Origin: Candidatus Omnitrophota bacterium
GTDB lineage: Bacteria; Omnitrophota; Gorgyraeia; Gorgyraeales; Gorgyraeaceae
Direction: 5' to 3'
Length of the DNA: 9,708 bases
NCBI GenBank assembly: GCA_018817035.1
Contig: JAHIUV010000220.1
Coordinates: forward strand, 1 to 9,708
Within the stretch, counting starts at the first letter, position 1, and each line of letters opens with the position of its first letter. The translations under genes were made by a program, and so were the position numbers. Positions 1-5,143 of this stretch are shown here, piece after piece. The notes below the pieces were generated by a model that was not told the DNA's origin, did no database searches, and worked only from the letters and a program-made list of their open reading frames with translations.

Positions 1-549
1 CGCCACACAACCTGAAGCGGTAAACATAAGCGCTTCATCATATCCTGAATTAATAGCTTCTATCTTCGCCATGATGTTATTAAGATAATTAAGGCTTTTT
101 ATCTGCGGATTCAGCGCTTCCGGAGTATTCCTGGGCGTAGGTACTGTGATCAGGCTCAGGCCGTCTTTATATAATTTCTCAGGATAAAGCTGGATCTTAT
201 CAGTAATTATTATTATCGAAGGGGCCTTGCATTTCCTCGGGTCAAGCCCAAGGTCACCGACACCTCTTGTCACGATAAGCCTTATATAAGCGTCGTCCAG
301 GTCATTGAATTTAAGCGTGTCGACAACAGCCTTTATCATGTCCTTTTTCGAGATCCCGATATCCAGCATGATCGCGTGAGCAGACTCATACAGCCTGTCA
401 ATATGCTCGTTCAGCTTAAAAACCAGGCGTCCGTATGAACGTATACCTTCGAAGACGCCATCGCCGTACAGAAGTCCGTGATCAAAAACAGAGATCTTCG
501 CTTTCTCTTTGTCAAAATATTCACCATTGATGCAGACTTTTGTGCTCAT
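1..549 (-). CDS. ilvE: Branched-chain amino acid aminotransferase, N-terminal part (cut by window edge)
   Basis: Class IV PLP-dependent aminotransferase that would interconvert Val, Leu and Ile with their 2-oxo acids using glutamate/2-oxoglutarate in the cytoplasm. 183 codons are visible; the family is usually about 290-300 residues, so roughly the last third lies outside. The protein starts MSTKVCINGEYF. The family signature YGDGVFEGIRSY is at residues 28-39, the Arg/Val-Thr-Arg-Gly segment at 90-96, and the probable PLP lysine is K151 in the block IKSLNYLNN. YGDGVFEGIR favours the branched-chain enzyme over D-alanine aminotransferase or aminodeoxychorismate lyase, but fold class IV members are close and substrate is inferred. 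The ATG overlaps the lolD stop in an ATGA junction, with a good GGGAGG ribosome site five bases upstream, so it is translationally coupled as last visible gene of the lysS-lolC-lolD unit. Confidence 0.9.
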   Translation of the reverse strand, partial: MSTKVCINGEYFDKEKAKISVFDHGLLYGDGVFEGIRSYGRLVFKLNEHIDRLYESAHAIMLDIGISKKDMIKAVVDTLKFNDLDDAYIRLIVTRGVGDLGLDPRKCKAPSIIIITDKIQLYPEKLYKDGLSLITVPTPRNTPEALNPQIKSLNYLNNIMAKIEAINSGYDEALMFTASGCVA

Positions 550-1220
550 ACTATCCTCCCGTCTTTCATTTCTAAAACCTTATCCGCCCTTTTAGCTATC
601 TCCATATCATGAGTAACTATAATAATGGTCGTGTTATTTTTATTGTTTGACCTGAATAAAATATCAAGTATCTCCTGTCCCATCTTTGAATCAAGATTCC
701 CCGTAGGCTCGTCGCACAAAAGCAGGTCAGGATCATTCACGAGAGCGCGCGCTATCGCCACTCTCTGTTGTTCGCCTCCGGAAAGTTCTCCGGGCCTATG
801 ACTTAACCTATCGGCAAGCCCGACCTCTCTTAGTAATCCCTCTGCCTTTTTTCGTGGATCCTTTATCGCTGATGTTGTGTTGCGTCCCGCTATAAGCATA
901 GGCATAAAAGCGTTTTCCAGGGCCGTGAACTCCGGCAGTAAATGATAAAACTGAAAAACAAATCCTATTTTTTTATTCCTTACCTGCGCTCTTTTATTTT
1001 CGCGCAGCGCGTAAAGATCTTCTTCGCCCAGAAAAACCTTTCCGGAGCTGGGTTTATCCAGGCCTCCCAAAATATGTAAAAGCGTAGACTTGCCCGCGCC
1101 CGAAGGGCCCTGTATCGCGATAGTCTCGCCTTTGGCAGTCAGCAAGTCAATACTATTCAATACCGACAGGTCTTTCTTGCCGTCCCTGTATATTTTAGAA
1201 ACATTCTCAGCTCTAAGCAT
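546..1220 (-). CDS. lolD: Lipoprotein-releasing system ATP-binding protein LolD
   Basis: ATPase subunit of the Lol ABC transporter that pulls outer-membrane lipoproteins out of the inner membrane and hands them to a periplasmic carrier. Numbered from the ATG at 1220 (224 aa): Walker A GPSGAGKST at 38-46, Q-loop Gln at 90 in FVFQFYHLLPEF, ABC signature LSGGEQQR from 146, Walker B LLLCDEPTGNLD from 166, H-loop His at 204 in VTHD. FQFYHLLPEFTALEN is typical of the LolD/MacB/FtsE group; the adjacent LolC-type permease decides for LolD. The reading frame opens two codons earlier with TTG, but the ATG is the better start. No clear Shine-Dalgarno precedes it: the 34-bp gap to lolC is mostly filled by a perfect palindrome. 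The 3' end overlaps ilvE by ATGA. All catalytic motifs are intact. Confidence 0.94.
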   Translation of the reverse strand: MLRAENVSKIYRDGKKDLSVLNSIDLLTAKGETIAIQGPSGAGKSTLLHILGGLDKPSSGKVFLGEEDLYALRENKRAQVRNKKIGFVFQFYHLLPEFTALENAFMPMLIAGRNTTSAIKDPRKKAEGLLREVGLADRLSHRPGELSGGEQQRVAIARALVNDPDLLLCDEPTGNLDSKMGQEILDILFRSNNKNNTTIIIVTHDMEIAKRADKVLEMKDGRIV

Positions 1221-1227
1221 AATCAAG

Positions 1228-1250
1228 TGTTCGAGGCTTAGCCTCGAACA
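1228..1250. repeat. Perfect palindrome in the lolC-lolD gap
   Basis: Ten-base arms TGTTCGAGGC and GCCTCGAACA are separated by TTA, a perfect inverted repeat. It occupies most of the short gap between lolC and lolD and ends seven bases before the lolD ATG. In the mRNA it would form a strong hairpin but has no following U-run, so it is not a convincing intrinsic terminator. The arms share the GTTCGAG/CTCGAAC ends with the repeat island at 4.0-5.1 kb, and the minus strand shares TCGAGGCTAA with the heptamer tract inside lnt. It is likely a REP-like insertion; a role in tuning lolD expression is inference. Confidence 0.85.
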
Positions 1251-1254
1251 AATT

Positions 1255-2436
1255 TTATTCGTACCTTAACGCCTCTACCGGTTCCAGGCGCGCGGCCTGC
1301 CACGCCGGATAAATGGTCGAGACCAAGCTTATAAAAATAGCCGCTATTATAACTGTCCCGGCGTCCATTATATTCAGATCCACCGGGAGCCTATCCATAT
1401 AATAAATATCATTGGGTAGTTTTACAAACTGGTAAGTCTTTAAGAGATAACAGAGGATAAATCCTCCGGCAGCCCCCAGCGCGGTTCCGAGAAAACCTAT
1501 AAAAAATCCATTCAATATAAAAACATTACGTATCGTGGCGTTAGATGCCCCTATTGATTTTAAGATGCCTATGTCCTTTGTCTTTTCGGTCACCATCATT
1601 ATCAGGGTGCTTACTATATTGAAGCACGCTACAAGCACTATGAGCGCCAGTATCACGAACATGGTTATTTTTTCCAGCTTCAAAGCGCTAAAAAGATTTT
1701 TATTCAGGTCAGACCAGCTCCTGGCCCAATAATTAAACCCGATCAACGACTGGATCTCATCCCTTATTTCATCAGCCTTATACGCGTTGTCTACCTTGAC
1801 GCCTATACCCCCTGCCATATCGCCGATCGCGTAAAACTCCTGTGCCGCGCCAAGGTTCGTAAACATAAGGTTCATGTCATAATCGAACATACCGGAATTA
1901 AATATACCCGCCACTTTAAAAAGCTTTGGCCTTGGGTTCGCGGCTGATATCAAAGAAATCTCGTCGCCCAGCGTAAGGTTCAACCTCCACGCCAGCTCTT
2001 TACCGATCATCACACCATTATTTTTAAGATCAAACGTGCCTACCGTCAGATATTTTTCTATATTAGTAACGTACTTTTCCTTCTCAGTATCGATGCCCCG
2101 GAAAATTATGCCCGTGACCTGGTCCTTTTGCTTGATCAATGCCTGGCCGTTCACGAAAGGCGCGGCAGCTATAACATGCGGCAGGGCACTGACTTTCTCC
2201 GCGAGAGCCTCATAATCAGCGATGCCGCCTTCTTTTTCTATTATAACATGGGAATTCGTGCCTACTATCTTATCGCGCAGGTCATTATCAAACCCGCTCA
2301 TAACAGCCAGGACAACAATAAGCGCCATCACCCCCACTGCTACTCCGGCTATGGAAATGAAACTAATGATCGATATAAATCTTTCGCGCCGTTTTGAAAT
2401 AAGATATCTAAAACTGATCCATAATTCATATCGCAT
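1255..2436 (-). CDS. lolC: Lipoprotein-releasing ABC transporter permease LolC/LolE family
   Basis: Inner-membrane permease partner of LolD; it opens laterally to accept mature lipoproteins. 393 aa, a normal length for the family. Topology is the LolC/E/MacB plan: one N-terminal membrane segment at about 20-48 (starting FISIISFISIAG), a large periplasmic domain about 50-255, then three membrane segments near 258-283, 303-332 and 358-380. The cytoplasmic coupling segment EKTKDIGILKSIGAS (284-298) and the C-terminal LEPVEALRYE are hallmark motifs. The start has a GAAGG ribosome site five bases upstream, and the gene begins 17 bp after lysS. Only one permease gene is present here, so the transporter may use a homodimer (as in LolF systems) or a second gene elsewhere; the window cannot tell LolC from LolE. 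Confidence 0.93.
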   Translation of the reverse strand: MRYELWISFRYLISKRRERFISIISFISIAGVAVGVMALIVVLAVMSGFDNDLRDKIVGTNSHVIIEKEGGIADYEALAEKVSALPHVIAAAPFVNGQALIKQKDQVTGIIFRGIDTEKEKYVTNIEKYLTVGTFDLKNNGVMIGKELAWRLNLTLGDEISLISAANPRPKLFKVAGIFNSGMFDYDMNLMFTNLGAAQEFYAIGDMAGGIGVKVDNAYKADEIRDEIQSLIGFNYWARSWSDLNKNLFSALKLEKITMFVILALIVLVACFNIVSTLIMMVTEKTKDIGILKSIGASNATIRNVFILNGFFIGFLGTALGAAGGFILCYLLKTYQFVKLPNDIYYMDRLPVDLNIMDAGTVIIAAIFISLVSTIYPAWQAARLEPVEALRYE

Positions 2437-2453
2437 AATAGCCTTCAGCTATA

Positions 2454-3896
2454 TTATAATTCCGGTTTTAATTGCGGGAACAAAATAACATCCCTTATAG
2501 ACGGCTGATTCGCCAAAAGCATCACGAACCTGTCTATGCCTATTCCTAAACCGCCTGCCGGAGGCATTCCGTATTCCAGCGCCCGCAGGAAATCCTCGTC
2601 GATCTTCTTAACACCCTCATGCCCCGCGAGCTGATCCTTAAGTCTCTTTTCCTGTTCAATGGGATCGTTCAATTCTGAATACGCGTTGGCGATCTCCATG
2701 CCGCCTATAAAAAGTTCAAACCTGTCGGTCAAGAGAGGATTGTCCTTTTTTCTTTTTGCCAGAGGACAGAGTTCGGCAAACAGGTCAACCACAAAAATCG
2801 GCTTGTCTTTTGTTTCCGGCGCCAGCATTTCTGAAATAATATTCACTATCTGCGAGCGCGTAATATCCTTGCCTTTAAAATCCATGCCTTTTTTCTTCAG
2901 TTTCTCTATCCAGACTTCGGCAGGATCATCCGGATTTATGTCAAATTTTTTCTTTATCTCCTCGGCAAAAGACCATCTCGGCCACGGCGTGGAAAGATCG
3001 ATATCTTGGTCTTTGAATTTTATATTCAGCCCGCCCAGCGTCTCTTTCGCGACATGGCTGAATATCTCCTCTGTCAAACGCATCATCCCCTCACAATCCG
3101 AATATGCCTCGTATATCTCGACCATTGTAAATTCAGGATTATGCCTGACAGATATACCTTCGTTCCTAAAATTCCTATTGAGTTCATAAACTTTATCAAA
3201 CCCTCCGACAAGAAGCCTTTTAAGATGTAATTCTGGAGCAAGCCTTAAGAACAGGTCCGCGTCCAACGCTTTATGATGCGTCTTAAAAGGTTCTCCGGCG
3301 GCGCCGCCCGCGAGAGAATGCATCATAGGGGTTTCGACCTCCAGAAACCCTTTTTCATCTAAAAACTGCCTGATTTTAGAGATAATCGCGCTGCGCAATT
3401 TAAAAACCTTACGCACGTCCTCATTTACTATCAGATCGACATATCGCTGGCGGTATCTGACCTCTACGTCTTTCAGTCCATGCCATTTTTCAGGTAAAGG
3501 CCTTAAGCCTTTTGCCAGGATAGTTATCTCCTGGGTATTGATAGTAAGCTCACCTGTCCTTGTCTTAAATATCTCCCCCTTTACCCCTAATATATCTCCA
3601 ATATCTAATCTTTTAAATATATTATTAAAAACATCCATCCCTATAACGTTTGCCTTTACGTAAACCTGGACCTTTCCGCTGGAATCCCTGAGGTCCAAAA
3701 AAGCGCTCTTCCCGTGTTCGCGAAAAGCAGTGATCCTGCCGGCAGTCTCAACCTTATCCCCTTCTTTAACGTCTTTGATAAAATCGCCTATATCGCGGGA
3801 TTTATTAAAACTCCTGCCATACGCGTCAACACCTATCTCCTTTAACGCGTTCAACTTATCAATTCTCTGTTGCACAAATTCATTAATGTCTTCCAC
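2454..3896 (-). CDS. lysS: Lysyl-tRNA synthetase, class II
   Basis: Charges tRNA-Lys with lysine using ATP in the cytoplasm. 480 aa from the chosen GTG, close to the usual 490-510. An N-terminal anticodon-binding OB-fold region covers about 49-125 (VETAGRITAFREHGK followed by FLDLRD). Class II motif 1 region is about 182-193 (KGFLEVETPMM), motif 2 is RNFRNEGISVRHNPEF from 241, the lysine-site block GGMEIANAYSELND from 398, and motif 3 GGLGIGIDRFVMLL at 448-461. The frame stays open 37 codons further upstream, but those codons, including two in-frame ATGs, lie across and beyond a perfect promoter; the GTG (Val-Glu-Asp-Ile-Asn) has AAGGAAGGGG eight bases upstream and is the supported start. First gene of the lysS-lolC-lolD-ilvE unit. 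Confidence 0.96.
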   Translation of the reverse strand: MEDINEFVQQRIDKLNALKEIGVDAYGRSFNKSRDIGDFIKDVKEGDKVETAGRITAFREHGKSAFLDLRDSSGKVQVYVKANVIGMDVFNNIFKRLDIGDILGVKGEIFKTRTGELTINTQEITILAKGLRPLPEKWHGLKDVEVRYRQRYVDLIVNEDVRKVFKLRSAIISKIRQFLDEKGFLEVETPMMHSLAGGAAGEPFKTHHKALDADLFLRLAPELHLKRLLVGGFDKVYELNRNFRNEGISVRHNPEFTMVEIYEAYSDCEGMMRLTEEIFSHVAKETLGGLNIKFKDQDIDLSTPWPRWSFAEEIKKKFDINPDDPAEVWIEKLKKKGMDFKGKDITRSQIVNIISEMLAPETKDKPIFVVDLFAELCPLAKRKKDNPLLTDRFELFIGGMEIANAYSELNDPIEQEKRLKDQLAGHEGVKKIDEDFLRALEYGMPPAGGLGIGIDRFVMLLANQPSIRDVILFPQLKPEL

Positions 3897-3904
3897 TGGA
3901 TACA

Positions 3905-3914
3905 CCCCTTCCTT
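3905..3914 (-). promoter_or_regulatory. Ribosome binding site deciding the lysS GTG start
   Basis: On the minus strand AAGGAAGGGG lies eight bases before the GTG at 3896. Together with the promoter immediately upstream, it rules out the longer open frame that begins at 4007. Confidence 0.8.
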
Positions 3915-3923
3915 CTTTGGGCA

Positions 3924-3952
3924 ATTATATCCCATATGCATTATAGTGTCAA
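3924..3952 (-). promoter_or_regulatory. Consensus sigma-70-type promoter for lysS-lolC-lolD-ilvE
   Basis: Reading the minus strand, TTGACA (3952-3947) is followed by a 17-bp spacer and TATAAT (3929-3924): both hexamers perfect, ideal spacing. Transcription would start near 3917, giving a leader of about 20 nt that contains the lysS ribosome site. A second TATAAT (3945-3940) sits right after the -35 and is not correctly spaced to it. The promoter lies beside the repeat island. Confidence 0.85.
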
Positions 3953-3978
3953 TTAGAAATAAAGGGAAAGTCGCAATG

Positions 3979-4188
3979 GGTGAGTTATCAGGGGTAGTGT
4001 ATATCAATATTGTTCGAGCGAGTGAAACGAGTCGAGAACTCTCTGAGCGTGCTTCTCGACTTCGTCCCGATACTTCGGGACTCCGCTCGAAGAATATTGT
4101 CCTTTGACGAACTCGGGGCCTTGTCTTAAAAATATCGTTCGAGTCCCTCGACTTCGCTCGGGATAAACTCAGTGAGTCGAGAACAGCA
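3979..4188. repeat. Cluster of GTTCGAG-type imperfect palindromes
   Basis: Starts with GGTGAGTTA and ATCAATATTGTTCGAGCGA, the same blocks that open the two copies at 4.9-5.1 kb, then continues with different cores. Recognisable hairpins are GTCCCGA/TCGGGAC with a TACT loop at 4064-4081, and CTCGACT/AGTCGAG at 4147-4181 enclosing a CTCGGGATAAACTCAGTG-type core. Cores end in GTCGAGAAC (4032-4039 and 4177-4184). The layout (constant ends, variable hairpin centre) resembles REP-type extragenic palindromes. Confidence 0.75.
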
Positions 4189-4206
4189 ACAAAGCCTCAG
4201 TCATGC

Positions 4207-4230
4207 AAAAGTCAGCAAACTATTTTACAC
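4207..4230. repeat. 24-bp direct repeat, left copy
   Basis: The block beginning AAAAGTCAGCAAAC and ending TATTTTACAC is identical to 4990-5013 and in the same orientation. The two copies flank the 61-aa/nucleotidyltransferase cassette, 783 bp apart start to start. Confidence 0.88.
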
Positions 4231-4271
4231 CATCCCGAACGGTCGAAACAATCTCTATATGAGATCCTTTA

Positions 4272-4718
4272 TTATCCCCCTAAGTTCTCAATGTCAGCCA
4301 AATCTTGGTATCTGCCGCTGCTTTTTTTATTCCTCTTTAAATCTTTAAGTGATATAAAATTTATTTCTATGCCGCCTATCTTTACCGTTTCCTTATTCCT
4401 GTAACACTCGGAAAACTCAACACCGTCTATAGATGTTAAAAATTCTATACGCAAGGGCGGGTTGCCCATACGTATGTTTTTATTTTTTTCCAAGAACAAG
4501 CCTTCCTTCAATTCCGGCGTATCTAACCCAAACTCCTTAAGTGTCTCGACTATTTTCCCGGCGTTATCTTTTGAAACGGCAATCCAGATATCCATATCTC
4601 CGGTAGCACGGGGATATCCGTAGAAAGCAACAGCATAACCTCCTATGACCAGATACTCAACTCTTTTTGAGTTTAGTAACTTTAAGAGTTCTCTGAAGTC
4701 TTGCGGTAGACTGATCAT
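4272..4718 (-). CDS. Small nucleotidyltransferase-fold protein (MNT/AbiEii-like)
   Basis: 148 aa from the ATG at 4718; the frame opens four codons earlier at a TTG pressed directly against AAGAAAGG, a worse start. The N-terminal half carries the Pol-beta-like nucleotidyltransferase signature: a helix (LPQDFRELLKLL), GG at 26-27 in YLVIGGYAVAFYG, then R37-A-T-G-D41-M-D43, the two metal-binding carboxylates. A third acidic candidate is E92 in PPLRIEFLTSI, where relatives I recall have Asp. The C-terminal SGRYQDLADIENL (about 134-146) is typical of this small family. Such proteins transfer nucleotides to RNA, proteins or small molecules, and some act as toxins or antitoxins; substrate here is unknown. 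The start lies inside the upstream 61-aa gene, which points to translational coupling as a two-gene cassette. Repeats flank the pair on both sides, suggesting it is acquired. Confidence 0.82.
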   Translation of the reverse strand: MISLPQDFRELLKLLNSKRVEYLVIGGYAVAFYGYPRATGDMDIWIAVSKDNAGKIVETLKEFGLDTPELKEGLFLEKNKNIRMGNPPLRIEFLTSIDGVEFSECYRNKETVKIGGIEINFISLKDLKRNKKSSGRYQDLADIENLGG

Positions 4719-4842
4719 AACCAAACACAACCTTTCTTAATTGTTCCAAGGCTGCGATTCTTTCAAGATATGTTTTTTTTATCCAGTAGGCATAATCGCC
4801 CTTGTCACTGATTGAAGTAACCTTAAAAACTGTTTTATCCAT
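4657..4842 (-). CDS. 61-aa partner protein of the nucleotidyltransferase
   Basis: Small charged protein with no signal peptide or membrane segment. From memory, short proteins with this pattern (start D/EKTVFKVTS, YW near 20, ERxxALExLR near 27-36, then GYD...ARLQR near 41-51 and a basic tail) commonly sit directly upstream of nucleotidyltransferase genes of the type found here; I cannot verify this by search. The 62-bp overlap with that gene supports co-translation. It could be the partner of a toxin-antitoxin-like pair or a substrate-recognition subunit; neither is shown. The ATG is the first codon after a strong -10 hexamer only six bases away, and there is no ribosome binding site, so the transcript may be leaderless. 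Confidence 0.75.
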   Translation of the reverse strand: MDKTVFKVTSISDKGDYAYWIKKTYLERIAALEQLRKVVFGYDQSTARLQRTLKVTKLKKS

Positions 4843-4848
4843 GGTTTT

Positions 4849-4857
4849 ATTATACCA
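4849..4857 (-). promoter_or_regulatory. Extended -10 promoter for the two-gene cassette
   Basis: Minus strand TGGTATAAT is a perfect -10 with a TGn extension, ending six bases before the ATG of the 61-aa gene. There is no good -35 at 16-18 bp upstream (the best is TTTTAA). The predicted transcription start would fall on or next to the A of the ATG. The flank is AT-rich, so chance occurrence is possible. Confidence 0.5.
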
Positions 4858-4883
4858 TATTTTTTATATTATTAAAAATGTTT

Positions 4884-4968
4884 TAAACCGGAAAGGTAAT
4901 CGGTGAGTTAACCGGAAAACGCATCAATATTGTTCGAGCGACCCGCCTCAGGCGGGGAGTCAAGAACC
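4884..4968. repeat. 85-bp direct repeat, copy 1, with hairpin core
   Basis: Begins TAAACCGG, includes AATCGGTGAGTTAAC, GGAAAACGCATCAATATTG and TTCGAGCGA, a hairpin CCCGCC-TCA-GGCGGG at 4942-4956, and ends GAGTCAAGAACC. It matches 5018-5102 with only a handful of differences at an exact offset of 134 bp. Confidence 0.9.
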
Positions 4969-4989
4969 GTAATAAAATCTTTGTCAAAT

Positions 4990-5013
4990 AAAAGTCAGCA
5001 AACTATTTTACAC
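4990..5013. repeat. 24-bp direct repeat, right copy
   Basis: Identical to 4207-4230 (AAAAGTCAGCAAAC followed by TATTTTACAC). It lies between the two 85-bp copies. In the opposite sense it reads GTGTAAAATAGTTTGC, which vaguely resembles ends of some insertion sequences; no transposase is present, so an IS relic is only a guess. Confidence 0.88.
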
Positions 5014-5017
5014 TATC

Positions 5018-5102
5018 TAAACCAGGAAAGTAATCGGTGAGTTAACTGGAAAACGCATCAATATTGTTCGAGCGACCCGCCTCAGGCGGGGAGTCGAGAA
5101 CC
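5018..5102. repeat. 85-bp direct repeat, copy 2, with hairpin core
   Basis: Second copy of the unit at 4884-4968, with hairpin CCCGCC-TCA-GGCGGG at 5076-5090 and end GAGTCGAGAACC. The conserved ends with identical hairpin indicate a recent local duplication of a composite repeat, not independent insertions. Confidence 0.9.
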
Positions 5103-5143
5103 CTAAGAGAAGCCTTATGTTACCCCTGACAACAACTCACTAG

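Larger units (their letters stand above)
3897..4271. other. Intergenic region between lysS and the nucleotidyltransferase gene
   Basis: 375 bases without a convincing gene. The first 56 bases hold the lysS leader and promoter. From about 3962 onward the sequence is repeat material: a degenerate copy of the unit found twice at 4.9-5.1 kb, several GTTCGAG...GTCGAGAAC palindromic cores, and the 24-bp repeat at 4207-4230. The apparent plus-strand frame across 3730-4107 is an antisense shadow of lysS running into repeats. A small hairpin (ATCTC at 4251-4255, GAGAT at 4261-4265) follows the nucleotidyltransferase stop but lacks a U-run. Confidence 0.75.
4843..5143. other. Gene-free repeat region between lnt and the cassette
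   Basis: 301 bases with no plausible coding sequence. It contains the cassette promoter at the left, two 85-bp direct repeats, the right copy of the 24-bp repeat between them, and at 5121-5140 an inverted partial match to 3980-3996. No intrinsic terminator for lnt is evident: the CCCGCC/GGCGGG hairpins are not followed by a U-run on either strand. Confidence 0.75.

Noticed and set aside
3940..3945. Second TATAAT upstream of lysS as an alternative -10
   Set aside because: It is one base from the -35 hexamer and has no own -35 at suitable spacing; the TATAAT at 3924-3929 is ideally spaced.
3897..4007. N-terminal extension of LysS starting MIYTTPDNSP
   Set aside because: It runs across the promoter hexamers and into the repeat region; the GTG at 3896 has a well-placed ribosome site and fits the family length.
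3730..4107. Plus-strand ORF of 125 codons
   Set aside because: Antisense to lysS and then repeat DNA; no ribosome site, low-complexity Ser/Leu-rich translation, no recognisable domain.
4251..4265. Hairpin ATCTC/GAGAT after the nucleotidyltransferase gene as a terminator
   Set aside because: Only five AT-rich base pairs and no U-run on the minus-strand transcript.
4207..5013. The GTGTAAAATAGTTTGC blocks as true insertion-sequence ends
   Set aside because: No transposase or remnant of one lies between or beside them; kept only as direct repeats.
4884..5102. CRISPR-like array
   Set aside because: Only two near-identical 85-bp copies, with internal hairpins and a 49-bp gap that contains another repeat; no set of regular short repeats and unique spacers, and no cas genes.
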